The notes: a model not told the origin generated them from the letters alone. Positions 45,953 through 55,396 are shown, counted from the first letter of the stretch. The stretch is DNA of 64,000 nucleotides from Achromobacter sp. UMC71 (GCF_014170305.1 NZ_LZZT01000059.1:1-64000), one strand, 5' to 3'. Made by a program: numbers and translations.

Positions 45953-47589
45953 TGCGCCGCCGCACCTTCCTGTTGGGCACGGCCACCGCCGCCGCGGCGG
46001 GCACGGCGGGCTACTACCGGTCGCGCATCATCGAGACCACGCCCGACGTGCGCTATCCCGGCATGCAGGCCGGCCATGCGCTGCGCGACGGTGCCACGCT
46101 GCCGACGTCATCAAGTAGCCGCCGCTGCCAGGTGGCGATCCTGGGGTCCGGCGTGGCCGGCCTGACCTGCGCCTGGAAACTGGCGCGCGAAGGCCATACC
46201 GATTTCGTGGTGGTCGAGGGCCCCGAGTACGGCGGCAATGCCTCGGCCGGGCAGCGCGACGGCCTGGACTATCCACTGGGCGCGCACTACCTGCCGCTGC
46301 CGTCGCTGCAGTCCACCCACGTGCGCGAGATGCTGGCCGACTTCGGCATCGCCGAACGCGACGCCTACGCCGCGCGGCCCTATTACGACGAAACCGTCCT
46401 GGCGCATTCGCCGCAGGAGCGCCTGCTGCGCAACGGCCACTGGGAAGACGGCCTGCTGCCGATGACCGGCCTGCCCGACGGCGACGCCGAACAGCATCGC
46501 AAGTTCCTGGCGCTGGTGGATCAACTGCACGGGCAGGTCGGCAACGACGGCCACAAGGTCTTCTGCATTCCCATCGCGCTGTCGTCGCGCGACCCGGCCT
46601 GGCGCGCGCTGGACACGCTGACGTTCAAAGCGTGGCTGGACCGCGAGGGCTATACCTCGCCCGCGCTGCACTGGTACCTGAACTACTGCTGCCGCGACGA
46701 CTACGGCGCGCAATACGACGTGGTCTCGGCCTGGGCCGGCCTGCATTATTTCGCCAGCCGCGACGGTCATGCCGCCAACGCCGCCGAGGGCGCGGTGCTG
46801 ACCTGGCCCGGCGGCTTGGCGCCGCTGATGCAGCGCCTGCGCGATGCGATCAGCGCGCGGCTGGGCCACGCCGGCTGGCTGCTGCCCGGCACCGCGGTGC
46901 GCCTGCGCGAGACCGCCGCCGGCCCCCAGGTCGATTGCCTGGCGCCGGGCCCCGCCGCCAGCGTCTACACGCTGCAGGCGCGGCGCGCCGTCTGCGCCAT
47001 GCCGTTGTTCGTGGCCCAGCGCATCCTGCCCGACATCCGCGCCTACGGCTACGACCCGGCGGTGCACGCTTCACCGCACGCGCCATGGCTGGTGTCCAAC
47101 TTCGTCATGGACGGCTATCCGCGCGAAGCGCCCGGCGAGCCGCTGTCCTGGGACAACGTGGTCTACCAGGGCCGCGCATTGGGCTATGTGGTGTCGACCC
47201 ACCAATTGCTGCGGGTGGCGCGTTCGCCGCGCACGGTGTTCACGGCCTACGACGCGCTCAGCGGCAAGACGCCGCAAGCCACGCGACGATGGCTGGCCAG
47301 CGCCAGTCCCGAAGCGCTGCGCGACGAAGCGGCGGCGGATCTGGTGGCCGCCTACGGCGATGACTTCTGGCGCCGCGCGCGCCAGCTTGAAATCACGGTG
47401 CGCGGCCACGCCATGGCCTCGCCGTATTGCGGCTACCTGTCCAACCCGGGCCTGGCAGCCCTGCGCGACGTCGACGGCCCGGTGCTGTTCGCCCACGCCG
47501 ACCTGTCCGGCTATTCCGTTTTCGAGGAGGCGGCGTGGTGGGGCGTGGCCGCGGCCGGCCGGATCCTGGGGCAACGGCCGCCAACCTGA
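45952..47589 (+). CDS. FAD-dependent amine-oxidase-like protein
   Basis: A 545-residue flavoprotein. The N-terminus MRRRTFLLGTATAAAAG looks like a Tat-type or anchor signal with RRR; the FAD-binding VAILGSGVAGLTCAWKLA is at about 61-77, followed by EGPEYGGNASAG. The C-terminal part contains SGYSVFEEAAWWG, as in amine-oxidase-family ends. Its A of ATG is the last base of the upstream stop, so it is tightly coupled to the aminopropyltransferase-like gene; oxidation of a polyamine product is a reasonable inference. Confidence 0.85.
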   Translation: MRRRTFLLGTATAAAAGTAGYYRSRIIETTPDVRYPGMQAGHALRDGATLPTSSSSRRCQVAILGSGVAGLTCAWKLAREGHTDFVVVEGPEYGGNASAGQRDGLDYPLGAHYLPLPSLQSTHVREMLADFGIAERDAYAARPYYDETVLAHSPQERLLRNGHWEDGLLPMTGLPDGDAEQHRKFLALVDQLHGQVGNDGHKVFCIPIALSSRDPAWRALDTLTFKAWLDREGYTSPALHWYLNYCCRDDYGAQYDVVSAWAGLHYFASRDGHAANAAEGAVLTWPGGLAPLMQRLRDAISARLGHAGWLLPGTAVRLRETAAGPQVDCLAPGPAASVYTLQARRAVCAMPLFVAQRILPDIRAYGYDPAVHASPHAPWLVSNFVMDGYPREAPGEPLSWDNVVYQGRALGYVVSTHQLLRVARSPRTVFTAYDALSGKTPQATRRWLASASPEALRDEAAADLVAAYGDDFWRRARQLEITVRGHAMASPYCGYLSNPGLAALRDVDGPVLFAHADLSGYSVFEEAAWWGVAAAGRILGQRPPT

Positions 47590-47701
47590 GCCGGGCGGCC
47601 TGCCGGCCCCTGCGGCCTGCGACGGCGCAGTCATCGCGCGGCCCTCGCCGCGGGCGTCCACGCCGTGGCCTGTCCCGCGCGCAGGCCGCCCCCCGCTGCC
47701 C

Positions 47702-47707
47702 TACAAT
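47702..47707 (+). promoter_or_regulatory. Possible -10 for the D-amino-acid operon
   Basis: TACAAT, 43 bases upstream of the dehydrogenase ATG, in the 160-base gap after the FAD protein. It would give a leader of about 36 bases. I see no good -35. Confidence 0.4.
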
Positions 47708-47749
47708 CGCCGACGGGTCCCTTTGCCCCTAGCCTGAGTCCAAAAAAAG

Positions 47750-48994
47750 ATGGGAAAACAAGTCATTGTGCTCGGCGCCGGCATCGTCGGCGTCTGCTGT
47801 GCGCTGGAACTGCAGCGTCGCGGCATGGACGTCACCCTGGTCGACCGCCAGGAACCTGGCCAGGAAACCTCGCACGGCAACGCCGGCGTGCTGGCCCGCA
47901 GTTCCCTGATGCCGTTCAACCATCCCGGCCTGTGGCGCCAGTTGCCCCGGCTGCTCAAGAACGACACCGTCCAATTCCGCTACCGCCCCGGCTACCTGGC
48001 CCGCAACCTGGGCTGGGCCGCCAGCTTCCTGTGGCGCGCGCGGCCCTCGGTCTTCCAGGAAACCGCCGCGGCGCTGGACAGCCTGATCCGGCTGTCGGCG
48101 CCCGAGCACCAGCGCCTGCTGGCTGAAGCCGGCATCAGCCACCGCCTGCGCGACACGGGCTGGATCTTCCTGTTCCGCAGCGAAGCCGCCTGGCAGGGCA
48201 GCGCCCTGTCGCGCGCCGCCTACGCCCGCCACCAGGTGCCGACCCAGGCGCTGGACCCGGCCGAGCTGGCGCGGCTGGAACCTGCCCTGGCCCCGATATT
48301 CACCCGCGCCCTGTGGATTCAAGGTTCGTATTCGGTGGACGATCCCGGCGCCGTCACGCGCGCCTACGCCGACCTGTTCCAGCGCCGGGGCGGCACCTTG
48401 CGCCGCCTGGACGCAACGGCCATCTGCCGCGACGGCGCAGGCTGGACCGTGCAAGGCGACCATGCGTCCGCCGCGCTCGCCGCGCCGGACTTGGTGGTGG
48501 CGCTGGGCCCCTGGTCCAAGTCACTGCTCAAGACCACCGGCATCGACCTGCCCATGGCGTTCGAGCGCGGCTATCACATGCACTATGGCGCCGGCGACGG
48601 GCCGGCGCTGACCCGGCCGGTCTACGACACCGGCGGCGGTTATGTGCTGTCCCCGATGGCCCGCGGCCTGCGGCTGACGACCGGCGTCGAGCTGAACGAC
48701 TGCGAGACCCCTGCCCGCCCCGATCAACTGGACCTGGCGGAAAGCCGCGCCCGCGAAGCGCTGGCCCTGGGCGCGCGGCTGGATCCACAGGCCTGGCTGG
48801 GCCGCCGCCCGACCCTGCCGGACAGCCGCCCGATGATCGGCCAGGCGCCGCGCCGCCCCGGCCTGTGGCTGGCGCTGGGCCATCAGCACATCGGTTTCAG
48901 CACCGCGCCAGGAACGGCGAAGATACTAGGCGAACTGATGTCCGGAGCGGACGGCACGCCCTACCGCGCATTTCGTCCCGGCCGGTTCATTTAA
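47750..48994 (+). CDS. D-amino-acid dehydrogenase (DadA-like)
   Basis: A 414-residue FAD enzyme: IVLGAGIVGVCCALELQRRG (dinucleotide fold), TSHGNAGVL (covered flavin region), YHMHYGAGDG, and the C-terminal GRRPTLPDSRPMIG and LGHQHIGFSTAPGTA. This matches the DadA group, which deaminates D-amino acids at the membrane and passes electrons to quinone. It is followed by an amino-acid ABC transporter and a racemase-like gene on the same strand. Confidence 0.88.
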   Translation: MGKQVIVLGAGIVGVCCALELQRRGMDVTLVDRQEPGQETSHGNAGVLARSSLMPFNHPGLWRQLPRLLKNDTVQFRYRPGYLARNLGWAASFLWRARPSVFQETAAALDSLIRLSAPEHQRLLAEAGISHRLRDTGWIFLFRSEAAWQGSALSRAAYARHQVPTQALDPAELARLEPALAPIFTRALWIQGSYSVDDPGAVTRAYADLFQRRGGTLRRLDATAICRDGAGWTVQGDHASAALAAPDLVVALGPWSKSLLKTTGIDLPMAFERGYHMHYGAGDGPALTRPVYDTGGGYVLSPMARGLRLTTGVELNDCETPARPDQLDLAESRAREALALGARLDPQAWLGRRPTLPDSRPMIGQAPRRPGLWLALGHQHIGFSTAPGTAKILGELMSGADGTPYRAFRPGRFI

Positions 48995-49058
48995 GACGCC
49001 ATCACAGCAGCACGGGCCGCCCGCGGCCCCGTACCAGACAGACCCCAAGGAGAAGCCC

Positions 49059-49895
49059 ATGAACACCAAACGCAAATTCGTCGCGTCCGTCCTGGCGCTG
49101 GCCGGCCTGGCCTTCGCCGGCGCGGCGCACGCCCAGTCCGCCAACGAGACCGCCATGGAGCGCATCATGCGCACCAAGACGATCCGCATCGGCGCCATCG
49201 CCGGCGCCATCCCCTACTTCAACAAGAACATCAATACCGGCAAGTGGGAAGGCTTCGGCCCCGACTTCGCCGAGATGTTCGCCGCCCGCCTGGGCGTGAA
49301 GACCGAATACCTGGAAACCACCTGGGGCAATTCGGTGCTGGACGTGCAGACCAACAAGATCGACCTGATGTTCGGCATGGCGCCCACCCCGGCGCGCAAG
49401 GAAGTCGTGAATTTCTCCGACACCCTGTTCCAGAACACCTACACCACCGTCTGCCGCAAGGGCTTCCCGGCCAAATCGTGGGCCGAACTCAACGCCCCCG
49501 AGAACCGCGTCGTGGTCGACGTGGGCTCCAGCCATGACCAGCTCGCCACGCGCGTGCTGACCAAGGCCACCGTCACTCGCCTGGAGAATTCCGGTTCGGC
49601 CACGCTGGCGCTGTCGTCCGGCCGCGCCGATTGCCAGATCCTGGTGGTGCTGCTGGCCAAGCCGCTGCTGGAAAAGCGGCCCGGCATCGGCGTCATGTCG
49701 ATCCCCAGCCCGGTTGAAACCGCGCCAGTCAGCATCGGTCTGCGCAAGGAAGCCGACGATTCGTTGCAAAAGGCCGTCAACGCCTGGCTGGCCGACATCC
49801 GCGCCAAAGGCGAGGTGCGTGGCGTGATTCTGTCCAACATGCAGAAGCTGGCCGGCGTGCCGCCCGAAGCCTTCCCGCCCGAAATCCAGTTCTAA
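49059..49895 (+). CDS. Amino-acid ABC transporter substrate-binding protein
   Basis: A 278-residue periplasmic receptor (SBP family 3). The signal peptide ends in AGAAHA; then IRIGAIAGAIPYFN, WEGFGPDFAEMFAARLGVK, TNKIDLMFGMAPTPARKE. Family 3 receptors bind polar or acidic amino acids. It lies 64 bases after the dehydrogenase gene; the gap has a small GGCCGCCCGCGGCC hairpin. Confidence 0.92.
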   Translation: MNTKRKFVASVLALAGLAFAGAAHAQSANETAMERIMRTKTIRIGAIAGAIPYFNKNINTGKWEGFGPDFAEMFAARLGVKTEYLETTWGNSVLDVQTNKIDLMFGMAPTPARKEVVNFSDTLFQNTYTTVCRKGFPAKSWAELNAPENRVVVDVGSSHDQLATRVLTKATVTRLENSGSATLALSSGRADCQILVVLLAKPLLEKRPGIGVMSIPSPVETAPVSIGLRKEADDSLQKAVNAWLADIRAKGEVRGVILSNMQKLAGVPPEAFPPEIQF

Positions 49896-49905
49896 GGCCG
49901 CGGCA

Positions 49906-50694
49906 ATGAACGACCAGAACGAAACCCTGCCCCGCTCGCGGGCAGGCGCCTGGCTGCTGGGCGTGGCGGTGGCCGTCGCCGTGCTCGCGGTCATCGTCAA
50001 GCGCGAAGCCATCTTCGGCGCGGCGGTCCAGTACGACTGGGACTTCAGCGTGTTGTGGGAATACCGCAAGCTGATCGCCGTGGGCGTCATGAACACCATC
50101 CTGTTCACCATCCTGTGCGTGTTCCTGGGCCTGGCGGTAGGACTGGTAACCGGCCTGGGGCGGCTGTCGCGCAACGTGCTGGTCACCGCGCCGATCCGCG
50201 CCTACATCGAGGTGTTCCGCTGCACCCCGGTGCTGGTGCAACTGGTCTGGTTCTACTACGCCCTGCCCGTGGTCACCGGCATCGAGATGTCGCCGGTGGC
50301 GGCGGCCACGCTGTGCCTGGCGCTGTACGGCGGCGCTTTCTATTCCGAGATCATCCGTGGCGGCATCATTTCCACGGATGCCGGCCAGACCGAGGCGGCC
50401 AAGGCGCTGGGCATGACGCCGGCGCAGGCCCTGCGCCGAGTGATCCTGCCGCAGGCGTTCAAGAAGATGGTGCCGCCCCTGATGAATCAGTCCATCATGC
50501 AGCTCAAGAACACCTCGCTGCTGTCCGTGCTAGCAGTGCCCGACCTGCTGTACCAGGGCCAGGTGGTGGCGCACGACACCTACCGGCCGCTGGAGATCTA
50601 CACCTTCATCGCGGTCGCGTATTTCGTGATCCTGCTGCCCTTCACGCTGTGGGCCAAGAAGCTCGAATTCGGCAGCACCGCCAAAGAGGCATGA
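49906..50694 (+). CDS. Amino-acid ABC transporter permease
   Basis: A 262-residue HisM/GlnP-type permease with about five helices and the EAA loop ([33 protein letters not shown]). It starts 10 bases after the receptor gene and its TGA overlaps the ATGACCATG start region of the ATPase gene. The N-terminal cytoplasmic tail is polar. Confidence 0.93.
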   Translation: MNDQNETLPRSRAGAWLLGVAVAVAVLAVIVKREAIFGAAVQYDWDFSVLWEYRKLIAVGVMNTILFTILCVFLGLAVGLVTGLGRLSRNVLVTAPIRAYIEVFRCTPVLVQLVWFYYALPVVTGIEMSPVAAATLCLALYGGAFYSEIIRGGIISTDAGQTEAAKALGMTPAQALRRVILPQAFKKMVPPLMNQSIMQLKNTSLLSVLAVPDLLYQGQVVAHDTYRPLEIYTFIAVAYFVILLPFTLWAKKLEFGSTAKEA

Positions 50695-50696
50695 CC

Positions 50697-51482
50697 ATGG
50701 GCAACCCTCTCATCAATATCCAGGGCCTGCGCAAGTCGTTCGGCGGACAGGAAGTGCTCAAGAACATCAACCTGCAGGTCGAACGCGGCCAGGCCGTGGC
50801 CCTGATCGGGCCGTCGGGCTCGGGCAAGTCCACGCTGCTGCGCTGCATCAACCTGCTGACCATTCCCGACGGCGGCCGCATCGCGGTGGGCGGCCAGTCG
50901 CTGGCGTTCCAGGGCGCCGCCACCCGCCTGCCCAGCGAGAAGCAGCTGGCCAGTTTTCGCGCCTCGGCCGGCATGGTGTTCCAGCATTTCAACCTGTTCC
51001 CTCACATGACGGCGCTGCGCAATGTGATGGAAGGCCCGGTCACCGTGCTACGCATGCCGAAAAAGGAAGCCGAGGAACGCGCCCGCGAACTGCTGCGCAA
51101 GGTCGGCCTGGCCGAGCGCGCCGACTACTACCCCGACAAGCTGTCCGGCGGCCAGAAGCAGCGCGTGGCGATTGCCCGCGCGCTGGCGATGCAGCCGGCC
51201 GTGATGCTGTTCGATGAAGCCACCTCGGCGCTGGACCCCGAACTGGTGGGCGAAGTGCTGAACGTCATCAAAGGCCTGGCCCGCGATGGCATGACGATGA
51301 TCCTGGTGACCCACGAGATCGGCTTCGCCCGCGAGGTCGCCGACCAGGTCGTGTTCATGCGCGACGGCGTGGTCGCCGAAAGCGGGCCGCCGCAAGCCGT
51401 GATCGGCAATCCGCAAAACGAAGCCACCCGCGCCTTCCTGGCGCGCTTTCACCGCGCGCCAGGACAGGAGACTTCCGCATGA
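50697..51482 (+). CDS. Amino-acid ABC transporter ATPase
   Basis: A 261-residue GlnQ/HisP-type ATPase: Walker [11 protein letters not shown]-loop [13 protein letters not shown], signature [17 protein letters not shown], Walker [15 protein letters not shown], switch His in [12 protein letters not shown] 50697 is chosen because AAAGAGG lies 8 bases upstream; ATG 50691, overlapping the permease stop, is the alternative. Confidence 0.95.
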   Translation: MGNPLINIQGLRKSFGGQEVLKNINLQVERGQAVALIGPSGSGKSTLLRCINLLTIPDGGRIAVGGQSLAFQGAATRLPSEKQLASFRASAGMVFQHFNLFPHMTALRNVMEGPVTVLRMPKKEAEERARELLRKVGLAERADYYPDKLSGGQKQRVAIARALAMQPAVMLFDEATSALDPELVGEVLNVIKGLARDGMTMILVTHEIGFAREVADQVVFMRDGVVAESGPPQAVIGNPQNEATRAFLARFHRAPGQETSA

Positions 51483-52147
51483 GCGCCGCCGGCTTCCTGG
51501 GCGTGCTGATGCTGGACACCCGCTTTCCGCGGCCGCCCGGCGACGTCGGCAACGCCCAGACCTATGCACGGGCCGGCATCCCGGTGCGCTTTGTCACGGT
51601 GCAGGGGGCATCGCCGCGCAAGATCGTGCAGGAGGCCGACCCGGCCTTTCTGCAGCCGTTCATCGATGCCGCCGTGGCGCTGGCGCGCGACGGCGCCGCA
51701 TTGATCTCCACCAGTTGCGGCTTCCTGGCCAGGTACCAGTCGGCGCTGGCCGCCGCCGTGCCGGTGCCTGTGGTCACGTCCAGCCTGCTGCAATGCCGCG
51801 GCCTGGCGCGCGTGGGCGTCGTCACCTTCGACGCGCGGTCGTTGTCGCGCGGCATCCTGGATGCGGTCGATGTGCCGGCCAATGCCATCGTCGAAGGCCT
51901 GGCGCCCGGCTGCGAAATGCATGCGCGCATCCTGGAAAACAGCCCCGTGATGGACCTGGCCCAGGTCGAGCGCGATGTGGTGGACGCCGCCACGCGCCTG
52001 GCGGCGCGGGCGCCGGACCTGAGCGACATCGTGCTGGAATGCACCAATATGCCGCCCTACCGCGACGCCGTGGCGCGCGCCACCGGGCTGCCGGTGCACG
52101 ACATCGAAACGCTGCTGCTCAAGACCTGGCGAAGCCTGGCCCCCTGA
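51479..52147 (+). CDS. Aspartate/glutamate racemase-family protein
   Basis: A 222-residue PLP-independent racemase-like protein. The two catalytic cysteines of the family are present: Cys80 in STSCGF and Cys188 in ECTNMPPY. It overlaps the ATPase gene by 4 bases. It may interconvert L- and D-amino acids for the dehydrogenase at the head of the operon, or be a hydantoin/decarboxylase relative of the same fold; the substrate is unknown. Confidence 0.85.
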   Translation: MSAAGFLGVLMLDTRFPRPPGDVGNAQTYARAGIPVRFVTVQGASPRKIVQEADPAFLQPFIDAAVALARDGAALISTSCGFLARYQSALAAAVPVPVVTSSLLQCRGLARVGVVTFDARSLSRGILDAVDVPANAIVEGLAPGCEMHARILENSPVMDLAQVERDVVDAATRLAARAPDLSDIVLECTNMPPYRDAVARATGLPVHDIETLLLKTWRSLAP

Positions 52148-52172
52148 CAGCCCAACCCGGCCACGCCATGAA

Positions 52173-52220
52173 AAACGCCCGGTGAGACGCCCCTGGAATG
52201 GGGCGCCGCACCGGGCGTTT
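52173..52220. terminator. Bidirectional terminator
   Basis: AAACGCCCGGTG (52173-52184) pairs perfectly with CACCGGGCGTTT (52209-52220); an inner GCCCC/GGGGC stem extends the hairpin. A-run before and T-run after the stem suit both directions. It ends the rightward racemase operon and the leftward ABC transporter operon. Confidence 0.85.
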
Positions 52221-52242
52221 CGCTGAGCGGGTCAGCGCGGGA

Positions 52243-53037
52243 TCACCCCAGCAGCAACGCGTCGTCCGACAGCTTCTCGCCGCGCACGCGCTCGAACATC
52301 GCCAGCAGGTCCGGCACGTCCATGCCGCGGCGCTCCTCGCCGGACACGTCCAGCACCACCTGCCCCTGATGCAGCATGACCGTGCGGTCGCCCACGTCCA
52401 GCGCCTGGCGCATGCTGTGCGTGACCATCATGGTGGTCAGCTTGTTTTCCGCCACGATGCGGGCGGTCAGTTGCAGCACGAAGTCGGCGGTACGCGGATC
52501 CAGCGCGGCGGTGTGCTCGTCCAGCAGCAGGATGCGCGACGGCTGCAGCGCGGCCATCAGCAGGCTCACCGCCTGGCGCTGGCCGCCCGACAACAGGCCG
52601 ATGCGGTCCGACAGGCGGTTTTCCAGGCCCAGGCCCAAGGTTGCGAGGCGTTCGCGGAAACCGTCCTTCATCGATGCCTTGACCGCGCGGCCGTAGCCGC
52701 GGCGCGCGCCGCGCAGCTGCGCCAACGCCATGTTTTCTTCGATGGTCAGGTCTTCGCAGGTGCCGGCCATGGGGTCCTGGAACACCCGCGCCACGCGCCC
52801 CGCACGGGCCCAGACGGGCTGGCGGGTGACGTCGGCGTCGTTGATCATGATGGTGCCGGAATCGATCGGCAGGTCACCCGACACGGCGTTCAGGAAGGTG
52901 GACTTGCCCGCGCCGTTCGAGCCGATGACGGTCACGAACTGGCCCGAGGGAATGTCCAGCGACAGGCCGCGCAGCGCGCGCGTTTCGATCGGCGTGCCCG
53001 CGTTGAAAGTGATCTTGAGGTCTTTTGCGGACAGCAT
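52243..53037 (-). CDS. ABC transporter ATPase (TrpZ-like)
   Basis: A 264-residue ABC ATPase: Walker A GSNGAGKST, Q-loop FQDPMAGTCEDLTIEEN, signature LSGGQRQAVSLLMAA (a variant common to this transporter group), Walker B ILLLDEHTAALDP with His instead of Pro after DE, and switch His in VTHSMRQAL. It follows the permease gene by one base. Confidence 0.93.
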   Translation of the reverse strand: MLSAKDLKITFNAGTPIETRALRGLSLDIPSGQFVTVIGSNGAGKSTFLNAVSGDLPIDSGTIMINDADVTRQPVWARAGRVARVFQDPMAGTCEDLTIEENMALAQLRGARRGYGRAVKASMKDGFRERLATLGLGLENRLSDRIGLLSGGQRQAVSLLMAALQPSRILLLDEHTAALDPRTADFVLQLTARIVAENKLTTMMVTHSMRQALDVGDRTVMLHQGQVVLDVSGEERRGMDVPDLLAMFERVRGEKLSDDALLLG

Positions 53038-53038
53038 A

Positions 53039-53929
53039 TCAGCGCCCCTTCTTGCCGAGGAGCCGGCGCTTGAGCATGGGGATGACCAGGGCGATGGTGA
53101 CCAGGACCGCGGTGACGAGGTTCAGGTCTTGCGCCTTCAGGCCGATGAAATCGCTATTGAGAGCCAACGCGATGAAGAAGCGGTAGACAATGGCGCCGAT
53201 GATGACGGCCAGCGTGGCCAGCACCAGTTTGCGCGACGGCAGGATGCTTTCGCCCACGATCACGGCGGCCAGGCCGATGACGATGGTGCCGATGCCCATC
53301 GAGATGTCCGACCCGCCCTGGGTCTGCGCGAACAGCGCGCCCGCCATGGCGACCAGTGCGTTGGACAGCGCCATGCCGAACAGGATCATGCGACCGGTGT
53401 TCACGCCCTGGGCGCGGGCCATGCGGCCGTTCGAGCCGGTGGCGCGCACCGCCAGGCCCGTCTGGGTGGCGAAGAACCAGTCCAACGCCAGCTTGGCCAG
53501 CACCACGATGACCAGCAGGATCAGCGGCCGCGCCACGTAATCCGACAGCCAGCCCGGCTGCAGGATCGTGAAGACGGTGGGTTCCGTGATCAGCGGCACG
53601 TTGGGCTTGCCCATGATGCGCAGGTTCACGGAATACAGCGCGATCATCATGAGGATACTGGCCAGCAGATCCATGATCTTGAGCTTGACGTTGAGCCAGC
53701 CGGTGACCAGGCCGGCGGCCGCGCCCGCGAACGTGGCGACGATGGTGGCCACGAACGGGTCGGTGCCCGAAGCGATCAGCGTGGCACAGACGGCGCCGCC
53801 CAGCGGGAAGCTGCCGTCAACGGTCAGGTCAGGGAAGCGCAACAGGCGAAAGGAGATATACACGCCCAAGGCCACCAGGCTGAAGATCAGGCCGATCTCC
53901 AGTGCGCCTAACAACGAGAACAATGACAT
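53039..53929 (-). CDS. ABC transporter permease (TrpY-like)
   Basis: A 296-residue permease of the branched-chain/BMP type with about eight to nine helices; FRLLRFPDLTVDGSFPLGGAV and GIGTIVIGLAAVIVGESI are typical of permeases paired with ABC_sub_bind receptors. These systems carry tryptophan/tyrosine or unknown ligands. It is separated from its receptor gene by 388 bases with a strong terminator. Confidence 0.92.
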   Translation of the reverse strand: MSLFSLLGALEIGLIFSLVALGVYISFRLLRFPDLTVDGSFPLGGAVCATLIASGTDPFVATIVATFAGAAAGLVTGWLNVKLKIMDLLASILMMIALYSVNLRIMGKPNVPLITEPTVFTILQPGWLSDYVARPLILLVIVVLAKLALDWFFATQTGLAVRATGSNGRMARAQGVNTGRMILFGMALSNALVAMAGALFAQTQGGSDISMGIGTIVIGLAAVIVGESILPSRKLVLATLAVIIGAIVYRFFIALALNSDFIGLKAQDLNLVTAVLVTIALVIPMLKRRLLGKKGR

Positions 53930-54317
53930 GGGTCAAATCCAATCAGGTAAGGAACGAGCATATTAGTGATTTGAAACGTCCGACTTCTTGCGTTTCGGGG
54001 TCAGTTTTACCCGAGCTTTCGCAATAAACGTTTCTTGCCGTGTGATTTTCTCTCGATTCCTGCCAAGGCGTCGCCAGGCTCGCCGGCCAGGGCCGCAAGC
54101 GGGCTGCTCGATGGACGCTCCAGGGGAGCAAAACGCAGCGTGGCGGCCAAGGCCGACATGCCGTTAAGACCAACGCCTTTGCGCCGGGCCGCGCGCACCT
54201 TGTGGATGCTGCCGCCCTGTGGGCCCCGCCTGCCGGCCGGGAAAACACAAGAAAACAAGATAAAAACAAGCCCCGCCCGCGCCGGGTGGGCACGGGCGGG
54301 GCAGACCAGCCATTACT
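53930..54317. other. Gene-free gap between receptor and permease genes
   Basis: A 388-base stretch with no convincing gene. An open frame at 54007-54258 on the minus strand translates to a basic, Arg/Ala-rich sequence without family resemblance. The right end holds the receptor terminator; the left end (about 53930-54060), which is less GC-rich, may hold a separate promoter for the permease and ATPase genes. Confidence 0.6.
54262..54302 (-). terminator. Terminator after the TrpX-like receptor gene
   Basis: A perfect 10-base stem, GCCCCGCCCG (plus 54270-54279) with CGGGCGGGGC (54293-54302), followed on the minus strand by TTGTTTTTA. It lies 16 bases after the receptor stop and should uncouple the abundant receptor from the permease and ATPase genes. 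Confidence 0.85.
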
Positions 54318-55289
54318 TTACTTCACGACCACCGCGGCCGACTTGATGACCGCGTCGGACAACGTCACGCCTTGCTTGGCGGCCGCGCCCGGGTTCACGT
54401 AGAGCTCGAGCTTGTTGATGGTTTCGGACGGAATGGCGCCGGGCTTTTCGCCCTTCAGGATGCGCACCACCACCTTGCCGGTCTGCACGCCCAGGTCGCG
54501 ATAGTTGATGCCCAGGGCGGCGATGCCACCGCGCTTGACGCTGTCGGTGTCCGAGGCGATCAGGGGGATCTTCGCGTCGTTGCCGACCTTCACCAGCGAC
54601 TCGTAGGCCGAAACCACGTTGTTGTCGGTGTTGGTGTAGATGACGTCGACCTTGCCGATCAGGCTGCGCGCGGCCGAGGCCACGTCGACCGAACGCGGGG
54701 CGGCGGCTTCGACCAGGCTCATGCCCGACTTGGGCAGCAGTTCCTGCAGCTTCTTGACCACCACGACCGAGTTGGCTTCGCCCGGGTTGTAGACGATGCC
54801 GACGCGCTTGGCGTTGGGAACGATCTTCTTGATCAGGTCGACCTGCTTGTCCAGCGCCAGCAGATCCGACACGCCCGTCACGTTGGTGCCCGAGGCGTCC
54901 ATGCTGGACACGAGCTGGGCGGCAACCGGATCGGTCACGGCGGAATACACCACCGGCACGTCCTTGGTGGCGGCCACGACGGCCTGGGCCGACGGGGTGG
55001 CGATGGCGACGATGGCGTCAGGCTTGTCGCCGACGAACTTGCGAGCGATCTGGGCGGCGGTGCCGTTGTTGCCCTGGGCGCTCTGGTATTGCCACTTCAG
55101 GTTCTTGCCCGGCTCGTAACCGGCTGCCTTGAGGGCGTCCTGCACCCCGTCACGCACGGCATCCAGCGCCGGATGCTCGACGATGGCGGTGACCGCCACC
55201 GACTTCTGCTGCGCCGACACAGGCGCGGCGATAGCCATCGCCAGCGCCATGGCGCCAACCGTCAGAAAATGTTTTTTCCCGATCAGCAT
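54318..55289 (-). CDS. ABC transporter substrate-binding protein (ABC_sub_bind, TrpX-like)
   Basis: A 323-residue periplasmic receptor; the signal peptide ends APVSAQ. VAVTAIVEHPALDAVRDGVQDALKAAGY, VYSAVTDPVAAQLV, GIVYNPGEANSVVVV and YTNTDNNVVSAYESL are all typical of the PF04392-type family, often annotated as tryptophan/tyrosine receptors. Its transporter genes lie downstream on the same strand. Confidence 0.93.
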   Translation of the reverse strand: MLIGKKHFLTVGAMALAMAIAAPVSAQQKSVAVTAIVEHPALDAVRDGVQDALKAAGYEPGKNLKWQYQSAQGNNGTAAQIARKFVGDKPDAIVAIATPSAQAVVAATKDVPVVYSAVTDPVAAQLVSSMDASGTNVTGVSDLLALDKQVDLIKKIVPNAKRVGIVYNPGEANSVVVVKKLQELLPKSGMSLVEAAAPRSVDVASAARSLIGKVDVIYTNTDNNVVSAYESLVKVGNDAKIPLIASDTDSVKRGGIAALGINYRDLGVQTGKVVVRILKGEKPGAIPSETINKLELYVNPGAAAKQGVTLSDAVIKSAAVVVK

Positions 55290-55386
55290 AGGTAAGCTCC
55301 TCGAACCTTTGGTATTTGTTCATTGTTACGGCTGTTCCGTGGGCTTCCCCACAGTCCGGGCAACCGTAAAGCCGTATAGTCTAACG

Positions 55387-55396
55387 TGTTGCAACA
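55387..55396. promoter_or_regulatory. Palindrome upstream of the TrpX-like gene
   Basis: TGTTGCAACA, a perfect 10-base palindrome in the 151-base gap between the receptor gene (minus) and the aldo/keto reductase gene (plus). It is 45 bases from the reductase start and about 100 from the receptor start. Possible operator; regulator unknown. Confidence 0.3.

Noticed and set aside
40803-47589. Phage or secretion origin for the SPFH 'virion core' gene cluster
   Set aside because: The 'virion core protein' label is a historic name of an SPFH branch; there are no phage structural, integrase or secretion genes, and base composition matches the neighbours.
54007-54258. Minus-strand frame in the receptor-permease gap
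   Set aside because: Basic, low-complexity translation, no family and no convincing ribosome site.
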